In this document: positions 7,586 through 14,731 of the stretch, piece by piece
How positions within the stretch are numbered: position 1 is the stretch's first letter
How the letters are laid out: each line of letters begins with the position of its first letter
Source of the DNA: Pseudomonas paracarnis
GTDB taxonomy: Bacteria; Pseudomonadota; Gammaproteobacteria; Pseudomonadales; Pseudomonadaceae
NCBI RefSeq assembly: GCF_904063055.1
Contig: NZ_CAJFCN010000023.1
Location: forward strand, 1 to 34,931
Direction: 5' to 3'
DNA: 34,931 bases
Notes under the pieces: model-generated
What the model was told of the DNA's origin: nothing
The model's input: only the letters and a program-made list of their open reading frames with translations
Databases searched by the model: none
Made by a program: the position numbers and the translations under genes

Positions 7586-9031
7586 ATGCCCTCATTTATC
7601 GCTGATCACCCGATGCTGTGCGCCGTGGCGTTGATCCTGATCGACATCGCCGTGTGGCGCCTTATTTCCCCAAACCTTGCCAACTGGAAACTCGCAGCGC
7701 GGCTAGTGATCTTTGCGGTGTTCAGTGCCGTATTGTTCAACGACGGCATGAACCCCATGCAGGCGGCGCCCTATGCCGATGACACCACCTTGCACCTGGC
7801 CGCCACGGCATTGCAGATCGGCTGGTGGCTGTTTGCGGCGCGCACCCTCACGGTATTGCTCGGCGCAGTGATGATGCAGCGGGTCGGCCATACCGGGCGC
7901 TTGTTGCAGGACCTGATGGGCGCGGTGATTTTCCTCATTGCGATCATCGCCGCCATGGCCTACGTGCTCGACCTGCCGGTCAAGGGCGTGCTGGCCACCT
8001 CCGGCGCCGTGGCGATCATCGTCGGCCTGGCCTTGCAAAGCACCCTGAGCGATGTGTTTTCCGGGATCGTCCTCAATACCACCAAGCCTTACCAGATCGA
8101 TGACTGGATCTCCATCGACGGCACCGAAGGTCGCGTCACCGACATCGACTGGCGCGCCACGCGCCTGCAAACCTCCCAGGGCAGCCTGGCGGTGATCCCC
8201 AACTCCCTGGCGGCCAAGGCCAAGATCATCAACTTCTCGCGCCCGGCAGACATGTTCGGCTTGGCGGTCAGCCTGCAAGTGAGCCCACATGCGCGCCCGC
8301 AAACCGTGATCGAAGCGCTGGAACGTGCGATGCAGGGCTGCCGGCCGTTGCTGGCCCAACCGGCGCCCAGCGTCGCGTTCAAGGCGTCCACCGGCAGTGG
8401 CGTGGAGTATGAGATCAGCGGCTTTGTGCCGGCCATGGGCCTCAAGCGCGAAACCCGCAACCAGCTTTACGACCTGGCCTACCGGCATTTGCAGGCGGCG
8501 GGCGTGGGCCTGTTGTCCGCCACCGAAGGCAGCACGCCGCCTGCGGTGTCTGGCGCCCGCGCCTTGCTGGAGCGCTCGACGATCTTCTCCACCTTGCGCC
8601 AGGAAGAAAAAGACACCTTCAGCCAGAACATGACCCTGCACACCTACCGCGCCGGTGAGATGATCCTGGCGGCGGGGGAGGTCAGCGATCACCTGTTCAT
8701 CATCGAGTCCGGCGTTGTCTCGGTGCTGTTGATCAAGGACGGGCACACGTTCGAGGCTGGGCGCATGGGCCCTGGTGAGGTGATCGGTGAGTCCGGCATC
8801 CTCTCCGACCAGGCGGCGCTGGCGGATTTTTCGGCCAAGACCTACTGCACGCTCTACCGCATTGAAAATGAATACCTCAAGCCGTGCCTGGACGCACGGC
8901 ATGATATCGGCGAAGCCATGAAGGCGCTCCTGGATTTCCGCCGCCATGCCGCCCAGGCCCTGACCGAAGACGCGCCCGTGGTACCGGTCAAGAAGGGCTT
9001 CATCCAGTGGCTGAGGAACCGCGGCCTGTAG
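7586..9031 (+). CDS. MscS-type mechanosensitive channel with C-terminal cyclic-nucleotide-binding-like domain
   Basis: 481 aa in two modules. The N-terminal half has about four hydrophobic helices and then the MscS pore and beta domain (GVLATSGAVAIIVGLALQST, then TKPYQIDDWISIDGTEGRV and LAVIPNSLAAKAKIINFSRP). The C-terminal part (about residues 340-450) is a CRP-like beta-roll with GEMILAAGEVSDHLFIIESG and GPGEVIGESGIL. This fusion matches the bacterial cyclic-nucleotide-gated (bCNG) subgroup of MscS proteins. The phosphate-binding cassette keeps the Gly-Glu, but the Arg that normally contacts the cyclic phosphate is not seen (SDQAALADFSA), so ligand binding is doubtful. Start at ATG 7586 is supported by GGAG 8 nt upstream; in-frame codons further upstream fall inside the REP element. 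Confidence 0.9.
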   Translation: MPSFIADHPMLCAVALILIDIAVWRLISPNLANWKLAARLVIFAVFSAVLFNDGMNPMQAAPYADDTTLHLAATALQIGWWLFAARTLTVLLGAVMMQRVGHTGRLLQDLMGAVIFLIAIIAAMAYVLDLPVKGVLATSGAVAIIVGLALQSTLSDVFSGIVLNTTKPYQIDDWISIDGTEGRVTDIDWRATRLQTSQGSLAVIPNSLAAKAKIINFSRPADMFGLAVSLQVSPHARPQTVIEALERAMQGCRPLLAQPAPSVAFKASTGSGVEYEISGFVPAMGLKRETRNQLYDLAYRHLQAAGVGLLSATEGSTPPAVSGARALLERSTIFSTLRQEEKDTFSQNMTLHTYRAGEMILAAGEVSDHLFIIESGVVSVLLIKDGHTFEAGRMGPGEVIGESGILSDQAALADFSAKTYCTLYRIENEYLKPCLDARHDIGEAMKALLDFRRHAAQALTEDAPVVPVKKGFIQWLRNRGL

Positions 9032-9066
9032 ATTGGTCACCTGTTCTTCGCCCGGATTGGATATTT

Positions 9067-9117
9067 CTCCAGAACGCTGCGCTGACTACTCTGCGCACCT
9101 ATCCCAACGTTCTGGAG
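9067..9117 (+). promoter_or_regulatory. Long inverted repeat overlapping the CMD-gene ribosome site
   Basis: CTCCAGAACG (9067-9076) is exactly complementary to CGTTCTGGAG (9108-9117), with 31 nt between. The downstream arm contains the GGAG used by the gene starting at 9125. If transcribed, the stem would mask the ribosome site. Within the loop, GCTGCGC and TCTGCGC are partly repeated. It could instead be a protein-binding site. Confidence 0.45.
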
Positions 9118-9124
9118 ATTCACC

Positions 9125-9562
9125 ATGCAAACCCGTACCGATTTCTATACCGCCTCCCCGGACGCCATGAAAGCCATGCTCGCCCTGGAAGCGGCGGTGG
9201 GCAAACTCTCCATCGAACTGCCACTGCTGGAACTGGTGCGCTTGCGCGTATCGCAGATCAACGGCTGCGCGTTCTGCCTGGACATGCACACCGCCGATGC
9301 ACGCAAGGGCGGCGAAACCGAGCGACGCCTGTACACCGTGTCGGCCTGGCGTGAAACCCCGTTCTTCACCCCGCGCGAGCGCGCCGCCCTGGCTTGGGCC
9401 GAAAGCCTGACCCTGCTCAGCCAGACCCACGCCCCGGATGAAGACTTCGACGCACTGGCCGCCCAATTCAGCCCCCAGGAACAAGTCGACCTGAGCGTCG
9501 CCATCGCCACCATCAACAGCTGGAACCGCCTGGCGGTGGGTTTTCGCAAGATGCCCAAGTAA
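9125..9562 (+). CDS. Carboxymuconolactone decarboxylase / AhpD-family protein
   Basis: 145 aa, the usual size for the alkylhydroperoxidase-like CMD family. It has the redox motif CAFCLDMH (Cys48, Cys51, His55) in the INGCAFC context typical of AhpD-like peroxidase-related members rather than true ring-cleaving decarboxylases. The likely role is a small thiol-dependent peroxidase or reductase, with unknown partner. ATG 9125 is preceded by GGAG at 9114-9117. It is a single gene, nearly abutting the convergent AraC gene (5 nt between stops), so no separate terminator is visible. Confidence 0.88.
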   Translation: MQTRTDFYTASPDAMKAMLALEAAVGKLSIELPLLELVRLRVSQINGCAFCLDMHTADARKGGETERRLYTVSAWRETPFFTPRERAALAWAESLTLLSQTHAPDEDFDALAAQFSPQEQVDLSVAIATINSWNRLAVGFRKMPK

Positions 9563-9567
9563 GGCCT

Positions 9568-10338
9568 TCAGTTGGCTTTGAAATAGCTGCGCGGCGTGGT
9601 GCCGGTCATGCCTTTGAAAAAGGCGATCAGTGCACTGTCGCTGGCAAAGCCCAGTTCAAAGGCGCAGTAGCCCAGGCTGCGCCCGGTGGCGAGCAGTTCG
9701 ATCACCCGCATCAGACGCCACTGTTGGCGCCATTGCTGATACCCCAGGCCGGTTTCCTTGAGGAAAATCCGGCCGATGGTCTTGGTGCTGGCGCCAATGT
9801 GCTGTTCCAGGTCCTGCAGCGTGGGGGGCAGGCGGTCGAGCTGGGCTAGCAGCGGCGCCAGGCGCTTGTCCCGTGGCAACGGCAGCAGCATGGGTTGTGC
9901 GGCTGCGTGGCGGATTTCATCCAGGCACAGCCCCAGCAAATGGGCATAGCGACCCGCCTGCCAATCAGTCTCGAACGGCGCCAGGGCCATGGGTTCCAGC
10001 ACTGCCCTGAGCAAGGCACTCACTTCGATCACCCGCACCTGGGCCGGTAATTGCTCGGCCAGGGCCGCACTCACATACACCGACCGATAATCCACCGCCT
10101 GCTGCATCACCGCACGATGGGGCAGGCCGCTGGGGATCCAGGCTGCGCGGCTAGGTGGCAACAGGCACAGTTGATTGTCCAGGGTGATGCGCGTGCAACC
10201 TTGCTGGGTGAACAGCAGTTGCCCGCGCTGGTGCACATGCAGGCCCGAATCGTGATTGCCCAACACCGCCGCGATGCCGATCACGGGCGCTGAGTAAACA
10301 TCGGGGTTGAAAGACGCGGTGGCGGCAAGCCAGGCCAT
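9568..10338 (-). CDS. AraC-family regulator, NimR-like
   Basis: 256-aa regulator. It has an N-terminal cupin effector domain (HVHQRGQLLFTQQG near residue 35, IPSGLPHRAV near 70) and a C-terminal AraC DNA-binding domain (about 165-250) with the two helix-turn-helix units (LEQHIGASTKTIGRIFLKETG; YCAFELGFASDSALIAFFKGMTGTTP). Members of this short cupin-AraC subgroup, such as Escherichia coli NimR, usually repress a neighbouring divergent MFS exporter, and exactly such a gene starts at 10437. The inducer is unknown. Confidence 0.9.
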   Translation of the reverse strand: MAWLAATASFNPDVYSAPVIGIAAVLGNHDSGLHVHQRGQLLFTQQGCTRITLDNQLCLLPPSRAAWIPSGLPHRAVMQQAVDYRSVYVSAALAEQLPAQVRVIEVSALLRAVLEPMALAPFETDWQAGRYAHLLGLCLDEIRHAAAQPMLLPLPRDKRLAPLLAQLDRLPPTLQDLEQHIGASTKTIGRIFLKETGLGYQQWRQQWRLMRVIELLATGRSLGYCAFELGFASDSALIAFFKGMTGTTPRSYFKAN

Positions 10339-10354
10339 GGGTTGTCCGATTTGA

Positions 10355-10380
10355 TGGATAAAGTGTCGAAGTCTGGATAA
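10355..10380. promoter_or_regulatory. Direct repeat TGGATAA in the AraC/MFS intergenic region
   Basis: TGGATAA occurs at 10355-10361 and again at 10374-10380, 19 bp apart, close to two helical turns. This is the geometry expected for AraC-family half-sites. It lies between the divergent regulator and exporter genes. The second copy also contains a -10-like GATAAT. Confidence 0.3.
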
Positions 10381-10436
10381 TAGCCCAGCTGGCGCGCCCT
10401 AGAATCCGTCCGTTGTGTTTATGGAGGGATCTTGTG

Positions 10437-11567
10437 ATGACATTTAAAAATTTGCTGGCGCTGACCATGGCCCTGCTGATGTTCCCGCAGTTGGCCCAGA
10501 CCCTTTACAGCCCGGCCTTGGGCGATATCGGCCGGGCCTTTGATGTCGCGCCCGAGCGAGCGGGGCAGACCTTGTCGGTGTATTTCCTCGCCTTCGCCCT
10601 GGGCGTGGTGGTGTGGGGCCGGTTGAGTGATCGTTTGGGGCGGCGGCCGGTGATGCTGACGGGGCTGGCAATCTATGTGGGCGCTTCCGCGCTGGCCTTG
10701 ACTGCGACGACATTCAACGCCTTGCTGCTGGCCCAGGCCTGCGCGGCATTGGGTGCGGCCGTGGGGTCGGTGGTCACGCAGACAGTGCTGCGTGACCGTT
10801 TCCACGGTGCCGAACTGGCCCAGGTGTTTTCCGTGATGGGCGTTGCGCTGGCCGCCAGTCCTGCTGTCGGCTTGTTCAGCGGTGCGAGCCTGGTGGAGTT
10901 TTTCGGTTACCGCGGTGTGCTCTGCACGTTGCTGATGCTCGCGGGGGTGTTATGGGGCTGGTGTTGGTGGGCCTTACCGGAGACCCGTCCGGCATCGCTG
11001 CCCACCGCCGCCCTTGGCCAGACGCTCGGCCTGATGCTCAAGGATGCCGGAGTATGGCGCTCGGTCGGGTTGGTCGCGGCGTTCAATATTGCGCTGTTCA
11101 GCTATTACAGTGTGGGGCCGTTTATCTTCGCGCAGCAGGGGCGTTCCACCGCCGAGTTTGGTTACAGCGGTGTGCTGCTGGCGCTGGGCTCCGGCTCGGG
11201 TGCATGGCTGAACAAAGCCTTGCTCAAGCATGGGTGGAGCGGCGAGCGGTTGGTGGTTGTCGCCGCCGCGGTGACCGTGGTGGGGAGCCTGTTGGTGTTG
11301 GCCCTGCAGCACAGTTGGCTGTTGGTGTGGCCGATGCTGTTGGTGGTGCTGGCCTTCGGCATGGCGATTCCCAACGTGCTGGGGGCGGCCCTGGTCGATT
11401 ACCGTGACCGCCTTGGCACCGCCGCCGCCCTGTTTGGCTTGCTGTACTACCTGGTGATTGGTGGCGGGCTGGCCTTGGTGACCTGGTCCCAGGATCTTGG
11501 CTGGAGCCTGTTGGTGTGCGCTTTGGCGGCGTTGTGGCTGGCCACGTCGCGGCTATTCAGAAGTTGA
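10437..11567 (+). CDS. MFS exporter, NimT/Bcr-like
   Basis: 376-aa, 12-helix transporter with motif A GRLSDRLGRRP (residues 61-71) and a Bcr-like helix-4 segment ending TQTVLRDRF. ATG 10437 follows GGAGG by 9 nt; a GTG directly before it (10434) is an alternative. It diverges from the NimR-like regulator, so it is probably derepressed by its own substrate. Its last 11 nt overlap the 3' end of the convergent TonB-receptor gene. Confidence 0.88.
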   Translation: MTFKNLLALTMALLMFPQLAQTLYSPALGDIGRAFDVAPERAGQTLSVYFLAFALGVVVWGRLSDRLGRRPVMLTGLAIYVGASALALTATTFNALLLAQACAALGAAVGSVVTQTVLRDRFHGAELAQVFSVMGVALAASPAVGLFSGASLVEFFGYRGVLCTLLMLAGVLWGWCWWALPETRPASLPTAALGQTLGLMLKDAGVWRSVGLVAAFNIALFSYYSVGPFIFAQQGRSTAEFGYSGVLLALGSGSGAWLNKALLKHGWSGERLVVVAAAVTVVGSLLVLALQHSWLLVWPMLLVVLAFGMAIPNVLGAALVDYRDRLGTAAALFGLLYYLVIGGGLALVTWSQDLGWSLLVCALAALWLATSRLFRS

Positions 11568-13719
11568 CCGACGCGCTCAGGCGCGCGGTCAACGGTGCGC
11601 CCTGGAACAGGTAGTCATCACCCATGTATTCGCCGGCGTCGCGCCAGTAGCGCTTGTCGAACAGGTTATCGACGCTCAGGCGAAACACCGTTTCGTAGCC
11701 ATCGACCTTGGTGGTGTAGCGGCTACCGACGTTGACCACCGCGTAGTCGCCCACTTCCACATTGCCGGTGCGATTGGCGGACTTCTTGGCGCTGTATTGC
11801 ACGCCGCCCAATACCGCCAGGCCGTTGACCCAGGGCAGGGCGTAGTCGGCGTACACGCTGGCGCGCAGCTTGGGCACGTTGATCGCCTGATGGCCTTCGT
11901 ACGCCGGCGTGCCGCTGCCGCTCACCCGCGCTCGGATCGCGGCCACGCTGGTGGCGATCTGCAGACGGTCGGTGGCCCAGCCGTTGGCGGACAATTCAAT
12001 GCCGGTGTTTTTTTGCTGGCCCTGCTGCACGTAGTTGAACGTGCCACCTTCGGGCTTGGCGTATTGGTAAGCCTGGCGCGTCTGGAACACCGCGGCGGCG
12101 AAGCTGATACGGCGCCAGTCGTATTTCACCCCGGCTTCGAGCTGGCGCGAGACAGTGGGGGCGAGTGTTTCATCCGCATTGTTTGCGAACCACGGCGCGG
12201 TGCCGCCCAGGGACAGGCCCTTGCTGTAGCTGGTGTACAGCGAAACGTTGTCCACTGGCTTGTAGATCAACGAGGCCTGGGGCAGGAACACGTATTGCTG
12301 GGTGTGGCGCGTCTGGTTGCCGGTCACACCGTCGAAGGCTTTTTCGTCCAGGCGCACTTCACGGCCGCCGAGGATGGTTTGCCAGTGCTCGTTGAAGCGG
12401 ATGCGGTCGGTGACGAACAGTCCGTACTGGCGGCTGTCGAGGTTGCGGTGGCTGTCGTTCAACGGCTTGTCGGTCGGGGGAAAGCTCGGCACCTCTTCGT
12501 TGATATTGGCGGTGCCGATGAATTCGTTGACCGACTTGCGTTTGTCGATCACTCGGCGAAACGCGCTGCTGCCAAAGGTCAGTTCATGGCCGATGCCGGC
12601 AGTGTCGAAGAGGCCGGTCATGGCCGCCTGGATTTCGTCGTCGCGGCGAGTGTCGTCCGGGCTGCGGTAGTCGTAGACGTCGTAATTGCCTTCGGGGCTG
12701 AAGTAGTTCGGCACGCTGGCGGCACTGCAACTGGCCGAACCATAGCAACCCCAGGCAAACGAGCTGTAGTCATCAATCACCACCTTGCTACGCGCCGCGC
12801 TGACACTGCCTTTCCACTGATCGCTGAAACGGTACTCGAACTTGCCGTTGAGGTTCAGCGAATCAATCCCGACCTGCTTGCCGCCTGTCTGGTGCCCCAG
12901 CAGCTTCTTCGGTGAAGCACCGTGGGGCACTTCGGTGCCCCCCAGCAGTTGATACCCCGGTACCGAACGCTGTTGCTTGTTCTGGTATTCGGCGTCCAGT
13001 TGCAGCACGGCGTCGGGGCTGATGTTCCAGTCAAAGGCCAGGGACACGAAATCGCGCTGGCCGTTGGCGTGTTCCACATAGGAGTTGAGGTCTTCATGGG
13101 CGACGTTGGCGCGCAGGCCGAACTGCTGCTCGCTGCCAAACCAGCCGCCGACATCGGTGGCGATGTAACCACTGCCACGATCATCAGTGGACACCGTCAC
13201 CGAGCGCACATCCTGGGGGCGTTTGGTCACGTAGTTGATCACCCCGCTGGGCTCGGAAATGCCGCTCTGCAAACCGGCCAGGCCCTTGAGCACTTCCACC
13301 TGCTGCTTGTTTTCCAGCGCGACGTTCTGCTCGCCGGTGATGGTGCGCCCATTGATCTTGTAACTGCTGGCCGCGTTCAGCGAAAAGCCACGCACCACGA
13401 AATTCTCGTAATAACCGATAGGCGCATAACTGTCGCCCACTGAGGCATCGTTGCGCAGCACTTCACTGAGCAAGCGTGCCTGCTGGTCCTTGATCAGCGC
13501 GGCGTTGATCACGGTGATCGAGGCGGGGGTGTCCAACAGCGGCGCTTCATCAAAGCCGCCCACCGACGCGGTTTCACTGCGGTAGCCCGACTCATCCTGG
13601 CCCTGAACCTTTACCGTCGGCAACTCGATCTCGGCGGCCAGGCTGCTGCCGATGCCGCCACTGAGCAACAGGCCGAGGGCAAAACGTGAAGTGACGACGG
13701 GGCGAAAACGCAAAACCAT
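11557..13719 (-). CDS. TonB-dependent siderophore receptor
   Basis: 720-aa outer-membrane receptor for a ferric siderophore. A signal peptide (residues 1 to about 29, ending SLAA) is followed by ELPTVKVQGQ, a TonB-box-like segment. The plug domain includes DTPASITVINAALIKDQQ, YYENFVVRGFS, VEVLKGLAGLQSG and GGVINYVTKRP-like sequence (SEPSGVINYVTKRP). A 22-strand barrel follows and ends with the outer-membrane sorting residue Phe (LSASVNF). A disulfide is likely in an extracellular loop (WGCYGSASCS). The siderophore is not identifiable; the plug style fits the FhuA/FoxA-like catecholate or hydroxamate group. I see no Fur box or extracytoplasmic sigma/anti-sigma pair nearby, and it lacks the N-terminal signalling extension of FpvA-type transducers. 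Confidence 0.92.
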   Translation of the reverse strand: MVLRFRPVVTSRFALGLLLSGGIGSSLAAEIELPTVKVQGQDESGYRSETASVGGFDEAPLLDTPASITVINAALIKDQQARLLSEVLRNDASVGDSYAPIGYYENFVVRGFSLNAASSYKINGRTITGEQNVALENKQQVEVLKGLAGLQSGISEPSGVINYVTKRPQDVRSVTVSTDDRGSGYIATDVGGWFGSEQQFGLRANVAHEDLNSYVEHANGQRDFVSLAFDWNISPDAVLQLDAEYQNKQQRSVPGYQLLGGTEVPHGASPKKLLGHQTGGKQVGIDSLNLNGKFEYRFSDQWKGSVSAARSKVVIDDYSSFAWGCYGSASCSAASVPNYFSPEGNYDVYDYRSPDDTRRDDEIQAAMTGLFDTAGIGHELTFGSSAFRRVIDKRKSVNEFIGTANINEEVPSFPPTDKPLNDSHRNLDSRQYGLFVTDRIRFNEHWQTILGGREVRLDEKAFDGVTGNQTRHTQQYVFLPQASLIYKPVDNVSLYTSYSKGLSLGGTAPWFANNADETLAPTVSRQLEAGVKYDWRRISFAAAVFQTRQAYQYAKPEGGTFNYVQQGQQKNTGIELSANGWATDRLQIATSVAAIRARVSGSGTPAYEGHQAINVPKLRASVYADYALPWVNGLAVLGGVQYSAKKSANRTGNVEVGDYAVVNVGSRYTTKVDGYETVFRLSVDNLFDKRYWRDAGEYMGDDYLFQGAPLTARLSASVNF

Positions 13720-13808
13720 GGGGCAAGGCCTTAAAGCGCTGGGCGGGGGGCGCCTAAGCTAGGCATAAGCGCGGCCTTTTACAAGCTTTCGCGCAAGGTT
13801 CGCACGGC

Positions 13809-13823
13809 GAGACAACCCGTCTC
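13809..13823. promoter_or_regulatory. GAGAC-N5-GTCTC palindrome upstream of the acetoin reductase gene (candidate AcoR site)
   Basis: GAGAC (13809-13813), AACCC, GTCTC (13819-13823). It has the same arms and spacer length as the palindrome in the acoR/acoA intergenic region (16686-16702). It lies 88 nt upstream of the SDR ATG, consistent with an enhancer-type activator site. A strict GG-N10-GC sigma54 promoter is not evident between it and the gene; AGGCGCCGGCTTGCG around 13859-13873 has the wrong spacing by one. Confidence 0.5.
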
Positions 13824-13910
13824 AGCTCCGATGCCGATCCTGTTGCGGCTCGACAGCCAGGCGCCGGCTTGCGATAGACAAGGCTCCCCTCATCGTTTCA
13901 GGAGATTGTC

Positions 13911-14690
13911 ATGGGTATCGCAGGTAAAGTCGCGCTGGTCACCGGCGCCGGGCAGGGCATAGGCCGGGCTATTGCCATGCGCCTTGCACAGGACGGCGCC
14001 GATGTCGCGTTGGTGGACATTGACGGCGCCAAGCTCAACGCCGTGGCCGCCGAAATCGTCGCCACCGGCCGCAAAGCCTCTGTGTTCATCGCTGATGTAT
14101 CCAGACGCGAACAGGTGACGGCTGCGGTAGAGCATGCCCACCAGACGCTGGGCGGATTCGACATCATCGTCAATAACGCCGGAGTGGCGCAGATCGACTC
14201 ATTGCTCGATGTCAGCCCGCAGCAGGTCGAGCGCACCCTGGATATCAACGTCAAGGGCGTGCTGTGGGGGATCCAGGCGGCCGCCAACAAATTCAAGGCG
14301 CTCAAGCACAAGGGCAAAATCATCAATGCTTGTTCAATCGCAGGGCATGAAGGCTTTGCGCTGTTAGGGGTCTACTCGGCGAGCAAATTCGCGGTGCGCG
14401 CCTTGACCCAGGCGGCGGCCAAGGAACTGGCGAGCGCGGGGATCACGGTAAACGCCTATTGCCCCGGTGTGGTGGGCACCGATATGTGGGTTGAGATCGA
14501 CAAGCGCATGGCCGAGATTACCGGGGCGCAGGTGGGGGCAACCTACAAGCAGTACGTGGATGGGATTGCCTTGGGCCGTGCGCAAACGCCGGAGGATGTG
14601 GCGGGGTTTGTGGCATTTCTGGCAGGCCCGGACGCAGACTATATGACCGGGCAGGCGCCGTTGATCGACGGTGGCCTGGTCTACCGCTGA
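13911..14690 (+). CDS. budC: Acetoin(diacetyl) reductase / 2,3-butanediol dehydrogenase (SDR)
   Basis: 259-aa short-chain dehydrogenase that resembles Klebsiella BudC along its length. It has the cofactor motif TGAGQGIG (residues 11-18), NNAG (88-91), Ser142 in INACSIAGH, and the Tyr155/Lys159 pair in YSASK. NINVKGVLWGIQAA-type and SDYMTGQ-type segments are characteristic of meso-butanediol dehydrogenases / acetoin reductases. It probably interconverts 2,3-butanediol and acetoin with NAD(H), feeding acetoin to the acoABC complex. The ribosome site AGGAG is 8 nt before the ATG. The gene converges on acoR, and a weak stem (TCGACTC 14699-14705 / GAGTCGA 14716-14722) lies between them. Symbol confidence is moderate. 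Confidence 0.88.
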   Translation: MGIAGKVALVTGAGQGIGRAIAMRLAQDGADVALVDIDGAKLNAVAAEIVATGRKASVFIADVSRREQVTAAVEHAHQTLGGFDIIVNNAGVAQIDSLLDVSPQQVERTLDINVKGVLWGIQAAANKFKALKHKGKIINACSIAGHEGFALLGVYSASKFAVRALTQAAAKELASAGITVNAYCPGVVGTDMWVEIDKRMAEITGAQVGATYKQYVDGIALGRAQTPEDVAGFVAFLAGPDADYMTGQAPLIDGGLVYR

Positions 14691-14731
14691 CAGCGTGGTC
14701 GACTCGCCTGCGTGGGAGTCGATCCCTTGTA

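Noticed and set aside
13761..13776. AGGCATAAGCGCGGCC as a sigma54 promoter for the acetoin reductase
   Set aside because: The GG-N10-GC spacing is right but flanking consensus is poor, and it lies upstream of the putative activator site.
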